Notes: generated by a model from the sequence alone, not told the origin. 11,360 bases of DNA from Trebonia sp. (GCA_030038035.1 JASHPP010000684.1:1-11360), one strand, 5' to 3'; positions 1 to 8,969 are shown, numbered from the stretch's first letter. Translations and numbers: made by a program.

Positions 1-260
1 GGCTGGAACTGCTGTACGGCGCCCGGTACAGCCCGCACGACAATCCCGTCGAGCGGATCTGGGGCGGGCTGAAGAACTACGTGGCCAACACCGCCGTCAG
101 CTGGCCTGCCCGGCTACGGCAGATCCACTCCTTCTTCCGCAGCCGCTCACCAGACCAGATGCTCGACACCGCCGCGCCCTGGACCAGCCCCTGGCTACCG
201 CCTCGTTACGAGCAGAACTTCTGGAATGCCGCTTAAAGCCCGGATTACTGCTGTCCAGGT
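1..260 (+). mobile_element. Right end of an IS630-like insertion sequence (boundary approximate)
   Basis: The transposase stop is followed by about 24 bp ending in a TA dinucleotide near 260-261 (GGATTACTGCTGTCCAGGTA). IS630-type elements insert at TA and duplicate it, and their terminal inverted repeat usually lies just past the transposase stop, so this stretch is the likely right terminus. The left end is not in the window, so the inverted repeat could not be matched and the boundary is inferred. Confidence 0.4.
3..236 (+). CDS. IS630-family transposase, C-terminal part (5' end outside window)
   Basis: The reading frame is open from the left edge and ends at TAA 234-236, leaving about 77 residues of a DDE transposase that cuts and joins the ends of its own element. 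The visible part carries the block SPHDNPVERIWGGLK. This matches the third-acid region of IS630/Tc1-mariner-type enzymes, where the Glu of N-P-V-E-R-x-W is the last residue of the catalytic DDE triad. A Trp/Pro/Arg-rich tail ending NFWNAA follows. The start, the first two Asp residues and any frameshift lie outside the window, so I cannot tell whether the element is active. It converges on the exporter gene to its right. Confidence 0.85.
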   Translation: MELLYGARYSPHDNPVERIWGGLKNYVANTAVSWPARLRQIHSFFRSRSPDQMLDTAAPWTSPWLPPRYEQNFWNAA

Positions 261-263
261 ACG

Positions 264-296
264 GGCCCGCCCGGCGCACAGCTGCCCGGGCGGGCC
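264..296. terminator. Strong GC hairpin between convergent transposase and exporter genes
   Basis: An 11-bp perfect stem (GGCCCGCCCGG at 264-274 pairing with CCGGGCGGGCC at 286-296) encloses an 11-nt loop. It lies between the stop of the plus-strand transposase and the stop of the minus-strand exporter, where a bidirectional terminator would be expected. There is no U-tract on either strand, which is common for actinomycete terminators. Confidence 0.55.
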
Positions 297-316
297 GGGC
301 GCCGCCGCGACGCCGC

Positions 317-1762
317 TCACCCGGCGCGAACCGGGATCGGTCCCTGCTCGCCGGCGGCCAGCGAGGCCGCGCGGGCCACGCTCGCCTTCCCGGCACGGCC
401 GGTGGTGACCAGCGCCAGGGCGCACACGACGACCCCCATGGCGGTGACGATCCACCAGCCGGGCCGCGTGGCCGCGGTGAACCCGGCCGCGAGCGGCCCG
501 TGCAGGTTCGCGGCGAGCACCGAACCCACGATCGCCACGCCGAGCGAGGAGCCGACCTGCCGGCCCGTCGACGCGATGCCCGCGGCGACGCCGGCCTGCG
601 ACAGCGGCATGCCGGCCACCGCGTTGGTCGTGATGGGCGCGTTCAGCCACCCCTGCCCGACGCCGAACACCAGGCAGCACGCAATGACGTACCAGGCCGG
701 CGACGACGGCGTGAGGAACACAAGGAGCAGGCCGCCGCCGATGATCCCCGCGCCGGAGATGAGCAGCGGGATCCGCGTCCCCCGCCGTGCGATCACCCGC
801 CCCGCCAGCGGCGCCGAGGCGGCCATCACCACCGCCATCGGCACCAGGAACAGCCCCGCGACCAGCGGCCGCACGCCGCGGACGTCCTGCAGGTACAGCG
901 TCATGAGGAACAGGAAGCCGGCGAACGCGCACATCCCAGTGACCGCCGTCACCGCCGCCCCCGAGAACGGCAGGCTGCGGAAGAACCGCAGGTCGACCAG
1001 CGGCTGGGTGCGGCGGGGCTCGTACCACAGGAAGACCGCCAGCGCCGCGGCGGCCACCGCGAAGCAGGCCACGATCCGCGCCGAGCCCCACCCGTACGCC
1101 GGTCCCTCGATGATGCCGTAGGTGACCGTCCCCAGCAGCATGATGATCAATATTTGCCCGAACGGATCCAGCCGTCTGCCCAGCGCCGCCCTTGACTCCG
1201 GCACGAAGAGGGCGGTCAGGATGAGCGCTGCCACGCCGACGGGGATGTTCACCCAGAACACGCCGCGCCAGCCCACCGAGTCGACGAGCGCACCGCCGAC
1301 GACCGGCCCGAGCGCCAGCGACAGCCCGAACACGCTGCCCCACATCCCGATCGCCCGCGCCCGCTCGGCGGGGTCGGTGAACGTGTTCGAGATGATCGCC
1401 ATCGCGACCGGGTTGAGCATCGACCCGCCGACCGCCTGCAGCGCGCGGAACGCGATCAGAGCGCCGAGCCCGGGCGCGAGGCTGCAGGCCAGCGAGCCGA
1501 GGGTGAACAGCGCCAGCCCGGTCTGGAAGACACGGCGCCTGCCGATCCGGTCCCCTGTCGACCCGGACAGCATCAGCAGGCTGGCGATCACCAGCAGGTA
1601 CGCGTCGATCGTCCACTGCAGCCCGGAGACCGGCGCGCGGAAGTCCCTGCCGATGGCCGGCAGCGCCACGTTCACGATCGTGACGTCGAGCCCGACGATG
1701 AACAGGCTCAGGCAGCAGATGGCCAGCACCAGGTAGCGGCGCCGGCGGCTCAGTTCGGGCAG
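317..1762 (-). CDS. MFS drug:proton antiporter, DHA2 (EmrB/QacA) family
   Basis: This is an inner-membrane exporter that uses the proton gradient to expel drugs or other small organic molecules; the substrate cannot be read from sequence. Counting from the first GTG (1729), the DHA2 signature GLDVTIVNVALP is at residues 13-24, motif A GSTGDRIGRRRVF at 56-68, and the motif C-like stretch GPVVGGALVD, then SVGWRGVFWVNIPVG, at 141-165. Many hydrophobic segments follow, in keeping with the 14-helix topology of the family. That GTG start would begin inside the first membrane helix. An upstream CTG at 1762 adds 11 residues, including a basic cytoplasmic run RRRR, and sits 6 nt after the ribosome site GGAAGGGG. 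The frame has a stop just above, and no ATG, GTG or TTG lies between, so I prefer the CTG start. The product is then about 481 residues, normal for the family. A palindromic operator precedes it, suggesting its own regulation. Confidence 0.9.
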   Translation of the reverse strand: MPELSRRRRYLVLAICCLSLFIVGLDVTIVNVALPAIGRDFRAPVSGLQWTIDAYLLVIASLLMLSGSTGDRIGRRRVFQTGLALFTLGSLACSLAPGLGALIAFRALQAVGGSMLNPVAMAIISNTFTDPAERARAIGMWGSVFGLSLALGPVVGGALVDSVGWRGVFWVNIPVGVAALILTALFVPESRAALGRRLDPFGQILIIMLLGTVTYGIIEGPAYGWGSARIVACFAVAAAALAVFLWYEPRRTQPLVDLRFFRSLPFSGAAVTAVTGMCAFAGFLFLMTLYLQDVRGVRPLVAGLFLVPMAVVMAASAPLAGRVIARRGTRIPLLISGAGIIGGGLLLVFLTPSSPAWYVIACCLVFGVGQGWLNAPITTNAVAGMPLSQAGVAAGIASTGRQVGSSLGVAIVGSVLAANLHGPLAAGFTAATRPGWWIVTAMGVVVCALALVTTGRAGKASVARAASLAAGEQGPIPVRAG

Positions 1763-1768
1763 CGCGGA

Positions 1769-1776
1769 CCCCTTCC
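1769..1776 (-). promoter_or_regulatory. Ribosome binding site supporting a CTG start for the exporter
   Basis: GGAAGGGG on the minus strand ends 6 nt before CTG at 1762-1760. No comparable site precedes the GTG at 1729. This is the main reason for choosing the rare CTG start. Confidence 0.5.
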
Positions 1777-1786
1777 AGGACGGGGA

Positions 1787-1813
1787 TTAGTTTGCTTTGT
1801 GCAACTAACTTTA
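1787..1813 (-). promoter_or_regulatory. MarR-like palindromic operator and possible promoter of the exporter gene
   Basis: Plus-strand positions 1787-1808 read TTAGTTTGC, five bases, GCAACTAA, a near-perfect inverted repeat apart from one extra T. AT-rich palindromes of this size in front of MFS exporters are typical binding sites of MarR-type regulators. On the minus strand TAAAGT (1813-1808) fits an actinomycete -10 box. Transcription would then begin near 1801, inside the palindrome, which fits repression by occlusion; I see no convincing -35 box. No regulator gene lies next to it in this window. Confidence 0.5.
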
Positions 1814-1835
1814 CCGCTGCCCTATGCCCGCGTGC

Positions 1836-4532
<2,697 letters not shown>

Positions 4533-4562
4533 CGGCGTCCCCCCGTGCGTCTGTTGTCTGGC

Positions 4563-4613
4563 TGTCAGTGACAATGCTGGATCGGGCGAGCACCGGGGGC
4601 ATCCCCCGCGGGG
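4563..4613. promoter_or_regulatory. Palindromes in the gap between the DUF2252 and glucosidase genes
   Basis: The 120-bp gap upstream of the glucosidase holds TGTCA-G-TGACA (4563-4573), an 11-bp near-palindrome about 30 bp before the ATG and well placed for an operator. Beside it are two mutually exclusive hairpins: a 6-bp stem CGGGGG/CCCCCG with loop CAT (4594-4608), and the perfect palindrome CCCCGCGGGG (4604-4613). The hairpins may end transcription from the DUF2252 gene. I see no clear -10/-35 pair, so it stays open whether the glucosidase has its own promoter or is read through. Confidence 0.3.
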
Positions 4614-4652
4614 AGTGAGGTGGGCGACCGTGCCGGGAAGCCGGGCGGCCGT

Positions 4653-6140
4653 TCAGACGCCTTCGACTGCCGTGAGGCGCCCCGCCCGGACCGCGGTCAC
4701 GAACTCCTCGTAGTCCTCCTCGTTCTGGTCCGCGTAGGCGGCGGAGAAGTCGGTGATCGCGTCGTCGAACGCCGCGGTCTCGCCCAGGTACCCGGCGATC
4801 GCGACAGGATCGCCGGATTTGGCGTGCGCCCTGGCGAGCGTCCAGCCGCACATGCGCCCGTAGAAGCCGAGCCCGATCGGGGTCATGGCCTCGACCAGGG
4901 CCGAGCCCTTCATGTCGCGAAGCTGGCGCCAGTAGAAGTGGCGCCGCACGTCCAGTCCCTTGGTCCAGCCGAGGAAGATGTCGCTGGCGGCCTGCATCAG
5001 CCGCTGGCCCTGCACCACCCGCTCGCCGTGCTGGCGGTACTTGCTCTTGCCCAGGTGTTCCTCGAGCACCGAGGCGGTCGCCTCCTTGATCTGCAGGAAC
5101 AGCGGGTCTTTCGTGTCGCGGCCCTCGAGCAGGACGATGAACGCCCGGGTGCCGACGCTGCCGACGCCCACGACCTTGCGGGCCGCGTCCACGATCTCGA
5201 AGCTCTCAAGCAGGTGCCTGCGGTCGTCCTGCAGGGTGGCCCGGTACGCCCGGAACTGCTCGCGGATCGCGTGGTCGGCCTCCTCGCCGGACAGGCCGTA
5301 CGTGCCGGCCAGGTCCCGCTCGGGGACGATGACCGGCGGCTGGCTGACGATCTGGTACTTGCCGTCGACCAGCTCGGCGAGCTTGCTCAGCGCGTGCAGG
5401 CTGTCGCGGGTGTGCGCCTTTTCCGCGGTCTTCGCCGCCGTCTTCGCGGCCCGCTCCGCTTGCTTGCGCTCGGTCTTGTTCTTTGCGTCCTTCCCCTTCT
5501 TCGCCTTGTCGTCTTTCGGCTGTTTCGTCTCCTCGACCGCGCCGCGGATCGCCCGCATGATCGTGTCCTCGTCCAGGGCCGCGTACCAGATGTCCATCGT
5601 CCGCATCTGCGCGAAGCTCGCGATCGCCTCCCGGTATGCCGTGACCGACGCGATCGTCGACGCGCGGGCGTCCGCCTTGGCGAATCCGTTGTTCCGCGCG
5701 GCGATCGTGAAGCTGGCCGCCATGCGCTTGACGTCATACTCGAACGGCCCGGGCAGTGTCTCGTCGAAGTCGTTGAGGTCGAACAGCAGGCGCCGTTCCG
5801 GGGAAGCGAACACGCCGAAGTTCGACAGGTGGGCGTCACCGCACAGCTGGACGTTCAGGCCGGCCACCGGGGTGTCGGCCAGGTCGGCCGCCATGATCTT
5901 GGCCGCGCCGCGGTAGAACGTGAACGGCGATGCCATCATCCGGCCGTGCCTGACGGGCACCAGGTCCGGCTCGCGGGTCAGGTCCTGCGCCTCGAGCAGG
6001 GCAACCGGGTCGGGACGGTCGTCGGCGGGTTTCCAGCCGGCGTGGATCGACGACGGCGTCAGCCCGGCCGCCTCCCTGCCCCTGGCCAGGCGCTCGTCGA
6101 CGTCCGGGCGCCCTGTCCGCCGCGCTTCCTGCACCGTCAT
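4653..6140 (-). CDS. DUF2252 family protein (kinase-like fold)
   Basis: The protein belongs to DUF2252, whose biochemical role is unknown. Conserved blocks in order are SPFTFYRG (71-78), GDAHLSNFG (101-109), FDLNDFDE (120-127), EYDVKRMAAS (134-143), VGVGSVGTR (324-332), LQIKEA (349-354), RQLRDMKGS (405-413) and CGWTLARAHAKSGDP (431-445). GDAHLSN and NDFDE resemble the catalytic and metal-binding loops of aminoglycoside-phosphotransferase-like kinases, so phosphotransfer to a small molecule is a reasonable inference, not a demonstrated fact. Residues about 206-243 form an unusually Lys/Ala-rich charged linker, probably a helix or disordered insert. The ATG start has a good GGAGG site (6154-6150), 9 nt upstream. 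It lies 67 bp below the HD-oxygenase gene and 120 bp above the glucosidase, all on one strand. At 495 residues it is full length. Confidence 0.92.
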   Translation of the reverse strand: MTVQEARRTGRPDVDERLARGREAAGLTPSSIHAGWKPADDRPDPVALLEAQDLTREPDLVPVRHGRMMASPFTFYRGAAKIMAADLADTPVAGLNVQLCGDAHLSNFGVFASPERRLLFDLNDFDETLPGPFEYDVKRMAASFTIAARNNGFAKADARASTIASVTAYREAIASFAQMRTMDIWYAALDEDTIMRAIRGAVEETKQPKDDKAKKGKDAKNKTERKQAERAAKTAAKTAEKAHTRDSLHALSKLAELVDGKYQIVSQPPVIVPERDLAGTYGLSGEEADHAIREQFRAYRATLQDDRRHLLESFEIVDAARKVVGVGSVGTRAFIVLLEGRDTKDPLFLQIKEATASVLEEHLGKSKYRQHGERVVQGQRLMQAASDIFLGWTKGLDVRRHFYWRQLRDMKGSALVEAMTPIGLGFYGRMCGWTLARAHAKSGDPVAIAGYLGETAAFDDAITDFSAAYADQNEEDYEEFVTAVRAGRLTAVEGV

Positions 6141-6149
6141 CGGTCCCCA

Positions 6150-6154
6150 CCTCC
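6150..6154 (-). promoter_or_regulatory. Ribosome binding site of the DUF2252 gene
   Basis: GGAGG on the minus strand, 9 nt before ATG 6140. It is the clearest Shine-Dalgarno sequence in the window and contrasts with the leaderless look of the genes around 6.8 and 8.3 kb. Confidence 0.65.
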
Positions 6155-6207
6155 TGGTCTGACCGTGGCCGATGCGGGCATCCTCCGGCGCCGTAATCTG
6201 GCAGACA

Positions 6208-6780
6208 TCACCCGTTCAGAATGAATTCACCGAGGAGCGCGCGGAAGTGCTCGAAACCCGGGACCGCGACCGACGGGTCCTTGGCCTGGTCGTCCCAGCG
6301 GCGCACCGCCACCGCGCCGGCGGCGTAGGGCAGCGCCTCGAACTCGCGTGCCTCCGCCGGGCTCATCGGCCCGCCCTGCACCGACAGCGTGTACACCGAT
6401 GCCTGCGACAGCAGCGCGAAGTACGACGGCTCCGCCGCGCACAGATACCGCTTGGCCGCCACGTGCAGCCGGACGGGTTCGGTCACCTGCTCGCCGAACC
6501 ACTGAGCCAGCCACGCGGCGCCCCGCTCGCCGTGCCGGTTGTCGCTGCCCGCCATGAGCTCCCGGCCGCTCGGCTCGGCGACCGCCGGGTCGGCGCCGCG
6601 CAGGTGCCCGACGTCGTGCAGCAGCGCGGCCGCCACCAGCGCAGCCGGCGCGCCCGCCGCCCGCGCCAGCGCGCCCGCCTGCAGCAGGTGCGCCGCCACC
6701 GTGACCGGCTCCCCCAGGTAGTCGCGCGCCGCCGCGGAGTCAAACAGTTCCGCGATCTGGTCCACCGGTGACATGATCAT
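6208..6780 (-). CDS. PhnZ/TmpB-like HD-domain diiron oxygenase (C-P bond cleavage)
   Basis: This is a predicted cytoplasmic mixed-valent diiron oxygenase of the 'phosphonate degradation HD-domain oxygenase' family. Known members (PhnZ, TmpB) use O2 to break the C-P bond of 1-hydroxy-2-aminoethyl- or 1-hydroxy-2-(trimethylamino)ethylphosphonate, releasing phosphate and glycine or glycine betaine. From ATG 6780 it has 190 residues, the length of PhnZ. Iron ligands are His31, His55-Asp56 (ALLHDVGHL), His83, His106 and Asp163 or 164 (RRWDD). Tyr21, Glu24 and Lys110 sit at the spacing of PhnZ Tyr24, Glu27 and Lys108. The signature VRLHVAAKRYLCA (103-115) is typical of the family and sets it apart from generic HD phosphohydrolases. 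No ribosome site precedes the start, but TACGAT lies exactly 6 nt upstream, so the mRNA is probably leaderless. The frame stays open further upstream to nt 7080, but that part is antisense to the esterase. Its presumed partner dioxygenase is encoded 2.9 kb away on the same strand. Which substrate it takes cannot be told. Confidence 0.88.
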   Translation of the reverse strand: MIMSPVDQIAELFDSAAARDYLGEPVTVAAHLLQAGALARAAGAPAALVAAALLHDVGHLRGADPAVAEPSGRELMAGSDNRHGERGAAWLAQWFGEQVTEPVRLHVAAKRYLCAAEPSYFALLSQASVYTLSVQGGPMSPAEAREFEALPYAAGAVAVRRWDDQAKDPSVAVPGFEHFRALLGEFILNG

Positions 6781-6792
6781 GGCGTGATCGTA
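6772..6792. promoter_or_regulatory. Overlapping divergent leaderless promoters
   Basis: The HD-oxygenase ATG (6780, minus) and the esterase GTG (6784, plus) are 3 bp apart. On the minus strand TACGAT (6792-6787) matches the TANNNT -10 pattern with 6 nt to the ATG, as in leaderless actinomycete genes. On the plus strand CATGAT (6772-6777) is 6 nt before the GTG and matches TATAAT at 4 of 6 positions. Each -10 box therefore lies in the first codons of the opposite gene. CATGATCATG (6772-6781) is also a perfect palindrome and could bind a regulator. I found no good -35 elements. Confidence 0.45.
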
Positions 6793-8232
6793 CGTGCCAC
6801 CGCTTATGGGCAAGTTAACGGCACGGAAATCGCCGACGGCGTCTACGCGTGGCGCGGCATTCCGTACGCGCGGGCGCCGGTAGGCGAGCTTCGGCTTCGG
6901 CCGCCGCAGCCGCCGCAGGCCTGGAGCGGCGTCAGGGACGCAGCCGAATACGGCAACCGGTCCCTCCAGCCGCCCGCGCAGTTCCCCGAGCCTGGCCCGC
7001 CGTTCGACGAGGACTGCCTGTACCTCAACGTCACGGCCCCGGCCGGCGCGCAGGCGCGCCCGGTCCTGTTCTGGGTGCACGGCGGCGGCTATGAGTCAGG
7101 CAGCGGCACCGACCAGGCGGGGGACGGCGCGGCGTTCGCCGCGAGCCACGGCCTCGTGGTCGTGACGTTCAACTACCGCCTGGGCGCGCTCGGCTTCCTC
7201 GACGTCCCCGGCGAGGACCCGACAGGGGCGCTCGGCCTGCACGACCAGATCGCGGCGCTGCGCTGGACGCAGCAGAACATCGCGGGCTTCGGCGGCGACC
7301 CCGGGCAGATCACGGTGTACGGCCTGTCGGCGGGCGGCAAGACGGTGACGAACCTGCTCGCCTCCCCGCTCACCGCGGGCATGATCCGCCGCGCCGCGTC
7401 CTCGAGCGGCGGCGACCACGTGAAAAGCCAGCCCCAGGCGCGCGATCTCGCCACCCGGTTCTTCCGCGAGCTCGGCACCGCACCGGAGGCCATCCGCCGG
7501 GTCGGCGCGGACGATGTGCTGCAGGCGCAGCTGGCGATCGGGGTGCCGCCGCATTCGGTGTGGATCTGGCGGCCGTCCATCGACGGGACCGCGCTCACCG
7601 GCCACCCGCTGCGCGCGATCGAGGGGGGCGCGGCCGCCGGGATCCCGCTGCTCGCGCAGACCTGTTCCCGTGAGTGCGCCCTCTACCAGCTGATGGCCCC
7701 CGACGCCGCCGAGCAGGCGGACCGGGTGCTCACCGGGTACTTCGGCGGGGCGGTGAAAGACGCCCTGCTGGCCGCCTACGCCGCCAGCCACCCCGAACTC
7801 GACGAGGCCGCGCTGCGCGTCGCGATCATGACCGACGAGCGGTACGTCGTCCGGGTCGGCCGCCTCGCCGACGCGCAGAGCAGGCACGCGCCCGTGTGGC
7901 GGTCCCGCTACGACGGCCCGTACACCGGCATCGCGGACGACCCCGAGTTCGCCCCCTTCGAGAAGCTGCTCTACGGCGCGCACGGCGGCGACGGCACCGG
8001 CATCTGGCAGGGCGGCGAGGGACTGGCGCGGCTGCTGCACGACGCCTGGGGCGCGTTCGCGACCGCCGGCGACCCCGGCTGGGCGCGGTACACGACGGAC
8101 CGGCGCGAGGCGATGATCTTCGGCCTGGACGGCCCGCGGCTGGCCGCCGACCCGTTCGCCAGCGCCCGCGCGGCCTGGGACGGCCTGGACTGGCAGCCCG
8201 GTCCCTGGTGGTTTCACAAGGGGATCACTTAG
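6784..8232 (+). CDS. Type-B carboxylesterase (carboxylesterase/cholinesterase family)
   Basis: This is an alpha/beta-hydrolase that splits carboxylic esters, probably cytoplasmic as it has no signal peptide. Visible landmarks are GIPYARAPVG (25-34), EDCLYLNV (76-83), the oxyanion-hole motif HGGGY (99-103), and the nucleophile elbow YGLSAGG with Ser182. The likely acid is Glu297 (TCSRECALY, where relatives often have N-R-D-E) and the likely base His400 (GAHGGD). The elbow is G-L-S-A-G instead of the usual G-E-S-A-G. At 482 residues it is near the usual length. The GTG at 6784 is the only start available: an in-frame TGA lies at 6769 with no start codon between. It has no ribosome site and is probably leaderless. 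It is divergent from the HD-oxygenase gene, so the two may be co-regulated. The natural substrate is unknown. Confidence 0.9.
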   Translation: MIVRATAYGQVNGTEIADGVYAWRGIPYARAPVGELRLRPPQPPQAWSGVRDAAEYGNRSLQPPAQFPEPGPPFDEDCLYLNVTAPAGAQARPVLFWVHGGGYESGSGTDQAGDGAAFAASHGLVVVTFNYRLGALGFLDVPGEDPTGALGLHDQIAALRWTQQNIAGFGGDPGQITVYGLSAGGKTVTNLLASPLTAGMIRRAASSSGGDHVKSQPQARDLATRFFRELGTAPEAIRRVGADDVLQAQLAIGVPPHSVWIWRPSIDGTALTGHPLRAIEGGAAAGIPLLAQTCSRECALYQLMAPDAAEQADRVLTGYFGGAVKDALLAAYAASHPELDEAALRVAIMTDERYVVRVGRLADAQSRHAPVWRSRYDGPYTGIADDPEFAPFEKLLYGAHGGDGTGIWQGGEGLARLLHDAWGAFATAGDPGWARYTTDRREAMIFGLDGPRLAADPFASARAAWDGLDWQPGPWWFHKGIT

Positions 8233-8269
8233 GGACGACCTGCTGCAGCAAGCGCGCAGTCCGCAAAGG

Positions 8270-8282
8270 GCGCCGGTGGCGC
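8270..8282. terminator. Small hairpin after the esterase gene
   Basis: GCGCC-ggt-GGCGC forms a 5-bp stem 38 bp past the esterase stop, with no U-tract. It lies where a -35 box of the HAD promoter would be, so it may equally have no role in termination. Confidence 0.2.
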
Positions 8283-8295
8283 ATGTGGCCTCGCA

Positions 8296-8301
8296 TAGGA
8301 T
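8296..8301 (+). promoter_or_regulatory. -10 box of the leaderless HAD gene
   Basis: TAGGAT, a common actinomycete -10 form, ends exactly 6 nt before GTG 8308, the spacing expected when transcription begins at the start codon. No matching -35 was seen. An AGGA inside the same sequence could alternatively act as a weak ribosome site 8 nt from the start. Confidence 0.5.
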
Positions 8302-8307
8302 GCCGAC

Positions 8308-8967
8308 GTGATCAAGGCGGTTGTTTTCGATGTGGGCGAGACCTTGGTGGATGAGACGCGCGAGTACGGGACGTGGGCCGACTGGCTTGGTGTACCGCGT
8401 CACACGTTTTCGGCGGTCTTCGGTGCCGTGATTGCTCTAGGGCTGGATTACCGGGAAGCGTTCCAGTTCTTTCAGCCAGGCTTCAAGCTTGACGTGGAAA
8501 GAGCGCGGCGAGCGGATTCCGGGCGACCCGAGACATTCGGAAAAGGCGACTTGTATCCGGACGTGCGCCCGGCAATGGAAAACTTGCGGGCCATGGGTAT
8601 ATGGGTGGGAATAGCGGGCAACCAGACTTCTCGTGCAGGGGATATTCTGCGGGAGCTAGATTTGCCGGCCGACATGATCGCAACATCTGACGATTGGCAG
8701 GCGACCAAGCCAGATGCGTCATTCTTCCGCGCACTGCTGGACGCAGCACCTTTCGCGGCAGGCGAAATCCTGTATGTAGGCGACCGGCTGGATAACGATC
8801 TGAAGCCTGCTAAGGCAGCCGGCATGCTAACAGCTTTTATCCTTCGCGGCCCGTGGGGTTACATATGGGAGCATCACCCGGAGATGCCTGCGGTGGCGGA
8901 CTGGCGCATGACCACGCTTGCCGAGTTGCCGGACATTGTGGCGCGGGTTAACTCGCCAGCGCGTTAA
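8308..8967 (+). CDS. HAD-superfamily hydrolase (subfamily IA-like)
   Basis: This is a predicted cytoplasmic phosphatase-like hydrolase; its substrate cannot be told. Motif I is FDVGETLVDE (7-16) with nucleophile Asp8, but the usual second Asp (D-x-D) is Gly10, as in a subset of actinomycete HAD proteins. Motif II is IAGNQTS (102-108), motif III Lys134 in ATKPDASFF, and motif IV VGDRLDND (157-164) with Asp159 and Asp162/164 for magnesium. The cap domain lies between motifs I and II, around residues 15-85. The length of 219 residues is normal. GTG 8308 was chosen because the conserved MIKAVVFDVG begins there and a TAGGAT box precedes it. The base composition is markedly less GC-rich than in the esterase before it. 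The 3' end overlaps by 20 bp the converging regulator remnant. A role in phosphonate use cannot be argued from the sequence. Confidence 0.88.
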   Translation: MIKAVVFDVGETLVDETREYGTWADWLGVPRHTFSAVFGAVIALGLDYREAFQFFQPGFKLDVERARRADSGRPETFGKGDLYPDVRPAMENLRAMGIWVGIAGNQTSRAGDILRELDLPADMIATSDDWQATKPDASFFRALLDAAPFAAGEILYVGDRLDNDLKPAKAAGMLTAFILRGPWGYIWEHHPEMPAVADWRMTTLAELPDIVARVNSPAR

Positions 8968-8969
8968 CC
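8946..8969. terminator. Hairpin containing both convergent stop codons
   Basis: GGTTAAC (8946-8952) and GTTAACC (8963-8969) form a perfect 7-bp stem with a 10-nt loop. The HAD stop TAA (8965-8967) lies in the right arm and the regulator-remnant stop (8950-8948, minus strand) in the left arm. A bidirectional terminator is plausible, though there is no U-tract. Confidence 0.4.

Noticed and set aside
4533..4574. TTG start adding 14 residues to the glucosidase
   Set aside because: The ATG at 4532 has a GGGGGGA ribosome site 5 nt upstream and begins where the family begins; the extra residues are not conserved in character.
4620..6224. 534-codon open frame on the plus strand
   Set aside because: Antisense shadow of the DUF2252 gene, whose strand carries all the conserved motifs.
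6208..6780. Generic HD-domain nucleotide phosphohydrolase
   Set aside because: The VRLHVAAKRYLCA block, the RRWDD...K end and the Tyr/Glu loop before the first His are features of the phosphonate HD-oxygenase family.
6781..7080. 100-residue N-terminal extension of the HD oxygenase
   Set aside because: It lies antisense to the start of the esterase, has no family similarity, and the product from ATG 6780 already has the 190-residue length of PhnZ.
7096..8403. 435-codon open frame on the minus strand across the esterase
   Set aside because: Shadow of the esterase, whose plus-strand frame has the full set of catalytic motifs.
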